From Erysipelotrichaceae bacterium (GTDB taxonomy: Bacteria; Bacillota_I; Bacilli_A; Erysipelotrichales; Erysipelotrichaceae), in assembly GCA_017432545.1 (NCBI GenBank), contig JAFRJA010000145.1:1-34262 (forward strand): a DNA stretch of 34,262 nucleotides. Direction: 5' to 3'. The notes under the pieces were generated by a model. The model made no database searches. It saw nothing but the letters and a program-made list of their open reading frames with translations, and was not told the origin of the DNA. Each line of letters starts with the position of its first letter. Positions within the stretch are counted from its first letter, which is position 1. Positions 17,314 through 24,632 of this stretch are shown here, piece after piece. Made by a program: the position numbers and the translations under genes.

Positions 17314-18174
17314 TTAATCTCTCCTGCACACATATTGATACATATCACCCGAAGGAACATAGGTCACCTGAACCTTATCTTTCAGAAGTTCACCCAACCA
17401 GTCCTTCATATATTTCATACCCAGCTCTTCCCAATTGAAGTGGCCGATATTGATCACTGCCTTATTCATCCCGAGATCCATGGCGTCTCTGACATAGGAC
17501 AGAGTCGTCCAGTCGATAACTTCACCAGGTAAGATGACATCAGCCTTTTTCTCCAGAGTTTCAATGACCTTGACGGAGTATTCCGTCAAAGTACCATCCT
17601 TGCGTTTGACATTTATCGGATACAGATGTCCGACAAAGGCGATCGAAGATACATTGGCTTTCTTATCACCGACTATCCTGGCGCCATTTAGACCGATATG
17701 TTCAATGATATATTGAGCAAGTTCTTCTACCGTGGTTTCCGGGATCTTTACGATAAAGTGAGCAAACAGTCCCGTGTTTTTGTCGACTACTGCTTTATCT
17801 TCCCATTCCAGATACTTGAGTACACCGGTAAAGATCGAGTCGGGATCATGCATATGCATGTGATCATGATCTCTGAAGATCACGATCCGATGTTCATCAA
17901 GCAGTTTCTTTTTCTGCTCATAGACTTCATTATCGAATTCCTCGAACCAGCCCGGTCCATCTTCCGAAGTATAGAAAGTCGGTTCATGGACAATGATCAG
18001 GTTGGCGTTGAGTTCTATCGCTTTTCTGATCACCGTGATATTGGGAGTCAAAGCCGTAACGACACCGGTACATTCGATTTCCGGATCACCGCACTTGTAA
18101 TCATCACAGCCTTTGTATCCTTCGATATGAGGATGATAATCAAGCAGTACCTTTATTACATCTTTTACTTTCAT
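17314..18174 (-). CDS. Nif3-like dinuclear-metal protein (DUF34)
   Basis: About 286 residues. LIIVHEPTFY and the later FRDHDHMHMHDPDSI and GHFNWEELGM segments carry the His, Asp and Glu residues expected for the two-metal site of the Nif3/DUF34 family. Its enzymatic role is unsettled; some relatives act as metal-dependent hydrolases or cyclohydrolases. This divergent version is embedded in a sugar-ester operon, which suggests a carbohydrate or ester substrate rather than the housekeeping role. The ATG at 18174 is favoured (GGAGG ten bases upstream); a TTG nine bases earlier, overlapping the previous stop, is possible. Confidence 0.75.
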   Translation of the reverse strand: MKVKDVIKVLLDYHPHIEGYKGCDDYKCGDPEIECTGVVTALTPNITVIRKAIELNANLIIVHEPTFYTSEDGPGWFEEFDNEVYEQKKKLLDEHRIVIFRDHDHMHMHDPDSIFTGVLKYLEWEDKAVVDKNTGLFAHFIVKIPETTVEELAQYIIEHIGLNGARIVGDKKANVSSIAFVGHLYPINVKRKDGTLTEYSVKVIETLEKKADVILPGEVIDWTTLSYVRDAMDLGMNKAVINIGHFNWEELGMKYMKDWLGELLKDKVQVTYVPSGDMYQYVCRRD

Positions 18175-18179
18175 AGCTG

Positions 18180-19709
18180 TCAAACCTCCAGAGTAAAGCC
18201 AAAGACAGGATTGCCTTCGGAATTATATAAAGGATCGATACAGTAGTTGCTCTCACAGAATCTGATCATCAGTTTTTCTTGAGGGAAATCACCGTTTAAG
18301 ATCAGTTTATTCCCATCAGTTCTTGCGTAATAATCTACTGTTTCATCATTATGACTTAAGATCAGATATTCCTTGAGATCTCCTTTGACTGTCAATCCAC
18401 CAGCCGTATTTTCAAAACTGATCACGATATCTTTATTATCTCTTTCAGCTTTGATAACTCTAGGACAATCGGCGATCAGTGAATCATCACCATAGCTGTG
18501 TTTCATCACGATCCTGCCAAGTCTTTCCCCTACGATCTTCTTGTGTCTTGGATGGATATTGTATTCTTCACCGGCATCAAGGATGCAGATATCAAAGACA
18601 TCTTTCAGTTCTTTTGAGACCTTTTCCTGCTGATGACGCATCAGATCATATTTCTTGGCAGCCGTTGCCCCGACACCTTTAAACGGTGCCAGTTCGATCT
18701 GATAGAAAGGTAATTCTTCATTCCACAGCTTTCTCCATGAACCGATCATCGTCTTCATGGAGACATCATAGATATCATACCAGTCACGCGCATCATCATC
18801 TTCGCCCTGATACCATAAGAATCCTTTAATTGAATAAGGCGCGATCTTACACAACATGTTTTCATATAAACCTGATGGTCTTACAACTGATCTTGGTCCC
18901 GGATTATATGGGGCATAGTCCAACACCGGTAAAGTCGATGGATCAAAATTCTCAAAGAATTCCTTGCCGAATTCACCCATCATAAAACGGTCATTGAAGG
19001 CTTTCTGTTCATCGGATACAGGTTGCGGTTTGACCTCGGAAGCGTTGTAGTATTTATACCAGTCGGTATTCCTGCAACCTTCTTCGTGCCAATCAAGGAT
19101 CTTCTTTAATGCTTCCTGTTTCTCCAGTTCTTCTCTTGAAGTCCAGGCAGCAGACGGACTGCCGCCCCAGTTACAGCTGATTATTCCAACCGGTACATCC
19201 AGTTTCTTTCTTAAGATCATTGCCATATAGGTAGCAACAGCTGAAAAATACTGACGGTCTTTCTCATCTTTCCAGAGTCTCCAATATCCCTGCTCAGGAT
19301 GTGCGTTATCCTCTAACAGACCTCTATAGGCCACCTGAGGATAAGTGAATGATCTTAACAGTTCATCATCAGGAAGCGTCTTAGTCGTCTCAAAATCAAA
19401 GTCATACTTCATTATGAATTCCATATTGGACTGACCGCCGGCCAGCCAGACTTCACCGATCGCAATATCATTGAAACAGATCTTCTCTTTTGTCAGTCTG
19501 GAGCTGATCTCCATTGAAGTCCTGCTGTTGGCTTTTTCCGGTTTCAAAGTAACTTTCCATTCACCATTAACAGCCTGTGTTTCCACAAGCTGATCGTTCA
19601 ATCTGAGCGTTACCGTATCATTTTCTGCACAAGTGCCCCAGATACTTATTTCCTTGTCTCTTTGAAGGACCATGTGTTCCCCAAAGATCAGTGCGGGCTG
19701 CAGTTTCAT
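18180..19709 (-). CDS. sialate O-acetylesterase-like SGNH protein (PF03629)
   Basis: 509 residues. An N-terminal beta domain (QPALIFGEHMVLQR start) precedes the SASA hydrolase: VWLAGGQSNMEF with nucleophile Ser94, SCNWGGSPSAAWTS, and KGFLWYQGEDDD. The His block reads EEYNIHPRHK, where relatives usually have Asp shortly before IHP; here the position is Tyr/Asn, so the acid may come from elsewhere. Family members remove O-acetyl groups from sialic acids or from plant polysaccharides. There is no signal peptide and no sialic acid gene nearby, so a plant-type acetylated sugar is more likely. The ATG abuts the stop codon of the upstream hydrolase gene. Confidence 0.85.
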   Translation of the reverse strand: MKLQPALIFGEHMVLQRDKEISIWGTCAENDTVTLRLNDQLVETQAVNGEWKVTLKPEKANSRTSMEISSRLTKEKICFNDIAIGEVWLAGGQSNMEFIMKYDFDFETTKTLPDDELLRSFTYPQVAYRGLLEDNAHPEQGYWRLWKDEKDRQYFSAVATYMAMILRKKLDVPVGIISCNWGGSPSAAWTSREELEKQEALKKILDWHEEGCRNTDWYKYYNASEVKPQPVSDEQKAFNDRFMMGEFGKEFFENFDPSTLPVLDYAPYNPGPRSVVRPSGLYENMLCKIAPYSIKGFLWYQGEDDDARDWYDIYDVSMKTMIGSWRKLWNEELPFYQIELAPFKGVGATAAKKYDLMRHQQEKVSKELKDVFDICILDAGEEYNIHPRHKKIVGERLGRIVMKHSYGDDSLIADCPRVIKAERDNKDIVISFENTAGGLTVKGDLKEYLILSHNDETVDYYARTDGNKLILNGDFPQEKLMIRFCESNYCIDPLYNSEGNPVFGFTLEV

Positions 19710-20570
19710 TTATAGGATCCTTCCTTCTACATCCTTGAAGAAACGGTCACAGTCTCTGGCAGCGAGCTCCGGCATCTCATCGGCGCCACCGTGTCCTAAA
19801 TGCTGATACAGCAGATAGACAGCACCCGGAATAGCTTGGGCACATTCTAAAGCCGCATCAGCTGTAGCCAGTGGATCCTTGCCGCCTTCCCAGATCATGA
19901 CCGGGAAGTTGATCTCATGAAGTCTTTCGAGCAGTTCTTCCTGCGACTTAGCTTCACATCCTGTCATATCACCTAACATCGGCAAAGCGAACTCTTCTTC
20001 TTTACGATGCATCAATATATCTAAGTGTTCCTCAAAGTTGGCCTTTCTTCTGGCCAGTCTCTCCGGATTCTCCGTCGGCCAGTCTTCCCACCAGGCTGTC
20101 CTCTTGAGCAATTCGGTATTGCCGACAAATTCCTTGGCATTATCTCTCATCTTGGCTAAAGGAGCCGGCAGGTCTCTCTGCTCGTGGTATTGGGTGATAC
20201 CGTCACAGCACACATAGGCTCTGATGAGCTCAGGCTTGTGGAAAGCGATATACCAGGGGGCCCAGTTGCCATGAGAAATGCCTGTATAATAGAAAGATTT
20301 GATGCCCATGACTTCCGCAAAAGCCATCAGATCTTCACCCCAGATCTTCGCATAATCTCTTCTGGTCTGATCATAGATATGTTCAGATTCTCCATAACCA
20401 CGCATATAGACCAGGAAACAGTGATAGTCATATGGCGGCTGGCCTAATAAAGCCATATGGGAATCCTTGAAGAAAAAGTTCTGTGTGGAAAGCAGATATT
20501 TATCCCCGCTTCCATATTCCCTGTAAGCTAAAGTAACGCCGTTAACTTTAACCGTTTTTATTTCATGCAT
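19710..20570 (-). CDS. alpha/beta hydrolase
   Basis: 286 residues. The nucleophile elbow is YYTGISHGNW (Ser99), the acid is probably in WEGGKDPLAT, and the His is in QHLGHGGAD. The N-terminus VNGVTLAYREYGSG is typical of hydrolases of the epoxide hydrolase/haloperoxidase-like group. The substrate is not readable; the company of two SGNH esterases suggests an ester. It is the first gene of the six-gene operon, with AAGGGGGTTTTATT before the ATG, so promoter and control lie in the 319-base divergent region upstream. Confidence 0.82.
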   Translation of the reverse strand: MHEIKTVKVNGVTLAYREYGSGDKYLLSTQNFFFKDSHMALLGQPPYDYHCFLVYMRGYGESEHIYDQTRRDYAKIWGEDLMAFAEVMGIKSFYYTGISHGNWAPWYIAFHKPELIRAYVCCDGITQYHEQRDLPAPLAKMRDNAKEFVGNTELLKRTAWWEDWPTENPERLARRKANFEEHLDILMHRKEEEFALPMLGDMTGCEAKSQEELLERLHEINFPVMIWEGGKDPLATADAALECAQAIPGAVYLLYQHLGHGGADEMPELAARDCDRFFKDVEGRIL

Positions 20571-20889
20571 AATAAAACCCCCTTAGTTTTCTACATCTTC
20601 AGCATAACAAGCCCATTTCTGCTTAAAAATTAAAATAATCGCTTTGATTTATAATTTTCTCTTCTATCTCTATTTTGAAAAGAGATGTTACATATTTAAA
20701 AGGAAACAGATGAGCTTTTTGAAATAATAAACTTGTAATGCTGGCTCCACACTTACAGCAAAGAAAAGGAGAAAAATAACCGTTACTCGCGGTTCAGCAC
20801 AGTGGAGACGTGCTGAAATATTAAAGATCCTTAGTGTCGGTCTTTAATGAGATATCTAAGCGGAGGCTGAAATATCAGAGGTATATTCA
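20571..20889. promoter_or_regulatory. 319-base divergent region with structured leader for the ATPase gene
   Basis: This gene-free stretch separates the minus-strand esterase operon from the plus-strand ATPase. The left part (20571-20720) is AT-rich and should hold both promoters; several A/T-rich -10-like boxes are visible, none with a convincing -35. An imperfect palindrome around AATCGCTTTGATT (20637-20649) could be an operator. From 20778 to 20881 the plus strand is a chain of hairpins described separately. No small reading frame with a ribosome site was found. Confidence 0.55.
20778..20881 (+). ncRNA. hairpin-rich 5' leader of the ABC ATPase mRNA (candidate cis element)
   Basis: Four consecutive stems can be drawn in the plus-strand RNA. 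AACCG/CGGTT (20778-20782 with 20790-20794). TTCAGCAC/GTGCTGAA (20793-20800 with 20810-20817, loop AGTGGAGAC). ATTAAAGA/TCTTTAAT (20820-20827 with 20841-20848, extendable by T-G and C-G). GATAT/ATATC (20851-20855 with 20872-20876), whose 3' arm ends at the ribosome site AGAGG. Stems 1 and 2 share two bases and so compete. There is no T-run, so any control would act on translation or stability. It matches no riboswitch class I know. Confidence 0.45.
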
Positions 20890-22113
20890 ATGTCAAGTAT
20901 TACATTAAAAAACATCAAGAAGATCTATCCGATCACGGCTGAAGAAGTCAAACAGAACAAGAAAGCCGCCAAAAAAGCTAAAGCTGTTCAAGCTGCCGTG
21001 CAGGACGACGAGGTATTCGTACCGAATCTGCAGATCACCGATGAAGGCGTTGTTGCCGTACAGGATTTCAACCTGGAGATCAAGGATAAGGAATTCGTCG
21101 TACTGGTCGGTCCTTCAGGCTGTGGTAAGTCCACGACTTTGCGTATGATCGCCGGTCTTGAAGAGATCACCGATGGCGAACTTTGGATCGGTGATGTATT
21201 GTCCAATGTCATCGCACCGCGTGACCGTAACATCGCGATGGTCTTCCAGAACTATTCACTTTATCCGCACATGACAGTCTATGAAAACATGGCTTTCTCA
21301 CTCAAGCTGGCTAAACTGCCTAAAGAAGAGATCGACCAGAAAGTCAGAGAAGCAGCCAGAACTCTGGAGATAACTCAGATCCTCGATCGTCTGCCTAAAG
21401 CTCTTTCCGGTGGTCAGAGACAGCGTGTTGCGATCGGACGTGCCATCGTCAGACAGCCGCAGGTCATCCTGATGGATGAACCATTATCCAACCTGGATGC
21501 CAAGCTGCGTGGCCAGATGCGTTCCGAGATCATCAGACTGCGTCAGAAGATCGATACAACATTCGTCTATGTTACCCACGACCAGGTCGAAGCTATGACC
21601 TTAGGTGACAGGATCGTCGTCATGAAAGACGGCTTCATCCAGCAGGTCGGTACGCCACAGGAAGTTTTCAACCATCCGCATAACGTGTTTGTTGCCGGCT
21701 TCATCGGCACACCGCAGATCAACTTCTTCCACAATGTACCATTAACCATTAAGGAAGGTGATTACTACATCACGATCCAGGGTAAAGATATCAGACTTGA
21801 TGAAAAACATCAGAATGTCTTAAAGGCCAACAATCAGGAGGAAACGACTGTTATCGTCGGTGTCAGACCTGTCCATATCGAAATGAGTGACAAGGGTGTT
21901 TCCAAAGGCTTCACCGGTAAGATCGAAGTATCCGAAATGATGGGTTCTGAGGTTCACTTACATATCAACCTCAATGGTGATGATATCGTCGCGGTAATTC
22001 CGACTGCCAATCTTGATCTCGATAAAGTCGCGATCGGAAAGGACTTCACCTTCACCTTCAACCCGGTACTGTCCCACATCTTCGATGCGAAGACAGAATT
22101 AAATCTGATTTAA
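20890..22113 (+). CDS. sugar ABC transporter ATPase, MsmK/UgpC type
   Basis: 407 residues. Walker A is GPSGCGKST (74-82), followed by Q-loop VFQNYSLYPHMT, signature LSGGQRQRVAIGRA, Walker B VILMDEPLSNLDA and a C-terminal TOBE/regulatory domain. This is the CUT1 ATPase type that serves several sugar importers at once, and the left-hand operon lacks its own ATPase, so it probably energises that transporter. Unusual: between KIYP and the GVVAVQDFNL strand there is an extra Lys/Ala-rich stretch of about 35 residues (roughly 16-50) not present in classical MsmK. The gene has a structured leader and is followed by a hydrolase gene in the same direction. Confidence 0.95.
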   Translation: MSSITLKNIKKIYPITAEEVKQNKKAAKKAKAVQAAVQDDEVFVPNLQITDEGVVAVQDFNLEIKDKEFVVLVGPSGCGKSTTLRMIAGLEEITDGELWIGDVLSNVIAPRDRNIAMVFQNYSLYPHMTVYENMAFSLKLAKLPKEEIDQKVREAARTLEITQILDRLPKALSGGQRQRVAIGRAIVRQPQVILMDEPLSNLDAKLRGQMRSEIIRLRQKIDTTFVYVTHDQVEAMTLGDRIVVMKDGFIQQVGTPQEVFNHPHNVFVAGFIGTPQINFFHNVPLTIKEGDYYITIQGKDIRLDEKHQNVLKANNQEETTVIVGVRPVHIEMSDKGVSKGFTGKIEVSEMMGSEVHLHINLNGDDIVAVIPTANLDLDKVAIGKDFTFTFNPVLSHIFDAKTELNLI

Positions 22114-22120
22114 AGAAAAT

Positions 22121-22142
22121 GATCCATACGAAAGTATGGATC
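22121..22142 (+). promoter_or_regulatory. intergenic hairpin with GNRA loop ahead of hydrolase RBS
   Basis: A perfect 9-bp stem GATCCATAC/GTATGGATC closes a GAAA tetraloop. It can extend by an outer TTTAAA/TTTAAA (22109-22114 with 22143-22148) around a 6-base bulge. It lies between the ATPase stop (22113) and the ribosome site TTTAAAAGGAG of the next gene. No T-run follows, so it is unlikely to terminate; processing or stabilisation of the downstream message is the likely role. The layout is the same as at 1475-1500. Confidence 0.6.
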
Positions 22143-22158
22143 TTTAAAAGGAGCAAAT

Positions 22159-23121
22159 ATGTATCAGAACAACTATGAAGAATTAAAGAAACTGATCGCT
22201 GAAGACGGCGTTGTCATAAATATCTCAAGACATCGTAATCCTGATGGATCCATGAACCGCAAACTGAACATGGACACCTGGAATGATGCGGCAGACAGAT
22301 TTGAGATAATCCCGCTCTGGCCAGCAGGCAAGACCCCGAACTTTGATGACCGCGATCCTTTGCAGAAAGAACCATCCATCATCTTCGTGCCAGGCCAGAA
22401 TCAGGAATTAAAATCAGGTACGATCATCGTCAGTTGCGGCGGTGGCTTTTCTACGCGCACAGGCTGCGAAGGTTTCAATGTCGCCAAATATTTTGCGGAT
22501 AAAGGATTCAATACCGCAATATTGACTTACCGTTTGCAACCTTATGGCCGTAAAGATGCCTTGGATGATATCCAGCGAGCGATCAGACTGATCAGAAGCA
22601 GGAAAGATGAATTAGGCGTAACTGATAAAGTTATCGCGATGGGCTTCTCTGCCGGAGGCATGTTGTCGGGCAATGCGGCGACCCATTTTGATATGGGTGA
22701 TAAAGACAATGAAGATCCGATCGAAAGAGAGTCCTGCCGTCCTGATGGCGCAGTCTTAGGCTATGGCGCTTTCTGTTTTGCGGGCTTACCAGGCGGTTTC
22801 TTTGTTGACCCGTTCTCCGACCAGATCAGAAACCCGTTCTTTGCGAATAAGGAAGAACTGCTCTACTATTCGCCGGAGATCAACATCACAAAACAGACAC
22901 CACCGTTCTTCATCTGGCAGACCAACTCCGATGACCCGCGTAATTCCTTTACCTTAGGACAGGCCTTAACAGCCCAAGGAATCCCGTTTGAGATGCATCT
23001 GTTCCCGGAAGGTGTCCATGGCTTAGCTTTGGCTGATGGCCACAATGATCTGGCCATGGATATACCGCAGGTCAATAAATGGGCTGAACTGTGCTGTGGG
23101 TGGTTAAAAGACAAGATATAA
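22159..23121 (+). CDS. alpha/beta hydrolase, acetyl-esterase/BD-FAE-like
   Basis: 320 residues. The oxyanion stretch IIVSCGGGFSTRTG replaces the usual HGGG, the nucleophile elbow is MGFSAGGMLS (Ser164), the acid is likely in TNSDDPRNS and the His in PEGVHGLAL. This is the acetyl-esterase / bifunctional xylan-esterase-like group of the alpha/beta hydrolases. There is no signal peptide, so it is cytosolic. It is co-transcribed with the MsmK-type ATPase, which ties it to carbohydrate use. The gene ends at a terminator shared with the convergent cyclase gene. Confidence 0.85.
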   Translation: MYQNNYEELKKLIAEDGVVINISRHRNPDGSMNRKLNMDTWNDAADRFEIIPLWPAGKTPNFDDRDPLQKEPSIIFVPGQNQELKSGTIIVSCGGGFSTRTGCEGFNVAKYFADKGFNTAILTYRLQPYGRKDALDDIQRAIRLIRSRKDELGVTDKVIAMGFSAGGMLSGNAATHFDMGDKDNEDPIERESCRPDGAVLGYGAFCFAGLPGGFFVDPFSDQIRNPFFANKEELLYYSPEINITKQTPPFFIWQTNSDDPRNSFTLGQALTAQGIPFEMHLFPEGVHGLALADGHNDLAMDIPQVNKWAELCCGWLKDKI

Positions 23122-23151
23122 AAAGATCGGGGATTTAATCCTCGATCTTTT
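23121..23151. terminator. bidirectional terminator overlapping the cyclase gene end
   Basis: A 13-bp stem with one G-T pair, starting AAAAGATCGG and ending CGATCTTTT, with loop TTTAA. It starts at the last base of the plus-strand hydrolase stop codon and includes the stop and last codons of the minus-strand cyclase gene. A/T-rich flanks on both sides allow termination in both directions. Confidence 0.85.
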
Positions 23152-24568
23152 CTATCGTATCGTTTGCCATAGACTCGTCGTAGAAGACGAGTTTTCCTTT
23201 GCCCGAATTCTTCGCGGCATACAGTGCCAAGTCAGCCTCCTTATAGACTCGATCGACATCGCCGGCACCCGTATAGAAGGTAGCACCGACAGAAACCGCT
23301 GATACCGGAACGCCATCACTGCCATCGATCAGTGCTTCTTCGATCATTTCAACTTTATCAATGACGATCTGTGCATTTTCTTTATCGATCTCATCCATGA
23401 TGACCGCAAACTCATCACCACCCAGTCGATAGATCTGATCACCCTTACGGAAAGATTTTTCCAGAACGGCAGCAACTTTCTTAAGATATCTATCACCCAC
23501 ATCATGGCCATAGGTATCATTGATATGTTTGAAGTTATCGACATCAAGATGTAAGAAACAGATCTTCGCATCTTCAAATGATCGGATATTATCGAGATAT
23601 GCCTGACGGTTGAATAGACCGGTCAAGGCATCATGGCTGGCTTCATAAGACAGCTTCTTCTGGTTATCATTGACTCTCGACATCATCTGGTTATAGGAAG
23701 TAGCCAGATACTTGATCTCATAGACACCTTCTTCTTCCAGATAATCATGGGTATTGATGTGCTCGATATTCTTTAATAACGGTCTGACAACGAAGTTCAA
23801 AATAGTGAACGCCATCAGCATAAGGAACAGCATCGAATAGATCGTCATCCTTCTTAAGGCGAAGACCGAATTATCCAGAGACTTCATACTTTCAGCCTGA
23901 TCGTTTTGGGTAGCTGAAGCCAGCTGCTTGATGAAGGAATCGACATTGTCTTCAACGATCTTCTTGTACATATCATAGTCGCCATAGTGGACGAGTTCTG
24001 AATCACCACCGAAAGCTAAAGAAATCGATTTGTCGTGTTTATCATCAAGCGACAGAGATGCTTCATAAGAAGTGAGATTATAGCCACTCAGCGCATCGTA
24101 ATACTTCTGGTCAGTTATGCCATAGTATTCCATAGCCATCAGAATAGCCTTGGCCTCTGATTCCTTGAGCTTATCCTCATAGTCATTGATCATCTTCAGA
24201 GAAGCCTTAAGGTTGTCATCTTCCAGTATGGAATTCAGTTCTTCATAGGCATTGTCAAAAGCCTTGAGTTCTGTCTTTTCTTTGATGTAGTAATCAAGGT
24301 ATTTGATCTTGCCGGTAACGACAAAACTTCTGACATGGGTCGTCAGATTGTCTGAACCCTGTTTGAGCTGATTGGCTGTGATCTGGCCTCTGATATAGGC
24401 ATCAGAAGCTTCCTGCAGATCTTTGGAAGAAGAAGAAATCCTGTAGCTGGCCAAAAGAAGCAATACCGACACTAAAACAGTCAGGATCGCCAAAAGGACG
24501 CTTAACCACTTAAGACCTATTCCTCTGGATTTTCTGGACTCTTGCTTATCCACCTTATCTTTTTCCAT
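23135..24568 (-). CDS. membrane diguanylate cyclase (GGDEF)
   Basis: 477 residues. A charged N-terminus is followed by a membrane helix at about 23-45, an extracellular, mostly helical sensor of about 190 residues resembling four-helix-bundle sensors, and a second helix (MTIYSMLFLMLMAFTILNFV). A short linker leads to the GGDEF domain. The active site LGGDEF near residue 383 is intact, and RKGD five residues before it is the RxxD inhibitory site, so it should make c-di-GMP with product inhibition. The neighbouring REC-EAL phosphodiesterase can degrade the same messenger. It lies 64 bases after the DUF4236 gene; a separate promoter (TAAAAT in the gap) is possible. Confidence 0.93.
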   Translation of the reverse strand: MEKDKVDKQESRKSRGIGLKWLSVLLAILTVLVSVLLLLASYRISSSSKDLQEASDAYIRGQITANQLKQGSDNLTTHVRSFVVTGKIKYLDYYIKEKTELKAFDNAYEELNSILEDDNLKASLKMINDYEDKLKESEAKAILMAMEYYGITDQKYYDALSGYNLTSYEASLSLDDKHDKSISLAFGGDSELVHYGDYDMYKKIVEDNVDSFIKQLASATQNDQAESMKSLDNSVFALRRMTIYSMLFLMLMAFTILNFVVRPLLKNIEHINTHDYLEEEGVYEIKYLATSYNQMMSRVNDNQKKLSYEASHDALTGLFNRQAYLDNIRSFEDAKICFLHLDVDNFKHINDTYGHDVGDRYLKKVAAVLEKSFRKGDQIYRLGGDEFAVIMDEIDKENAQIVIDKVEMIEEALIDGSDGVPVSAVSVGATFYTGAGDVDRVYKEADLALYAAKNSGKGKLVFYDESMANDTIEKIED

Positions 24569-24632
24569 ATTGATAATCAGATACCTTAACTTTTATTTTA
24601 ACATCTATTCTTATTAATTCGCCCTTAAACTA

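Noticed and set aside
17313-17360. Sixteen-residue N-terminal extension of the CE2-like esterase
   Set aside because: It would overlap the Nif3-like gene deeply; the ATG at 17312 has AGGAGAG at correct spacing and gives a normal N-domain.
20637-20650. Possible CcpA cre site (TCAAAGCGATTATT on the minus strand)
   Set aside because: At least three mismatches from the TGWNANCGNTNNCA consensus, including both ends; could be another operator but not supported as cre.
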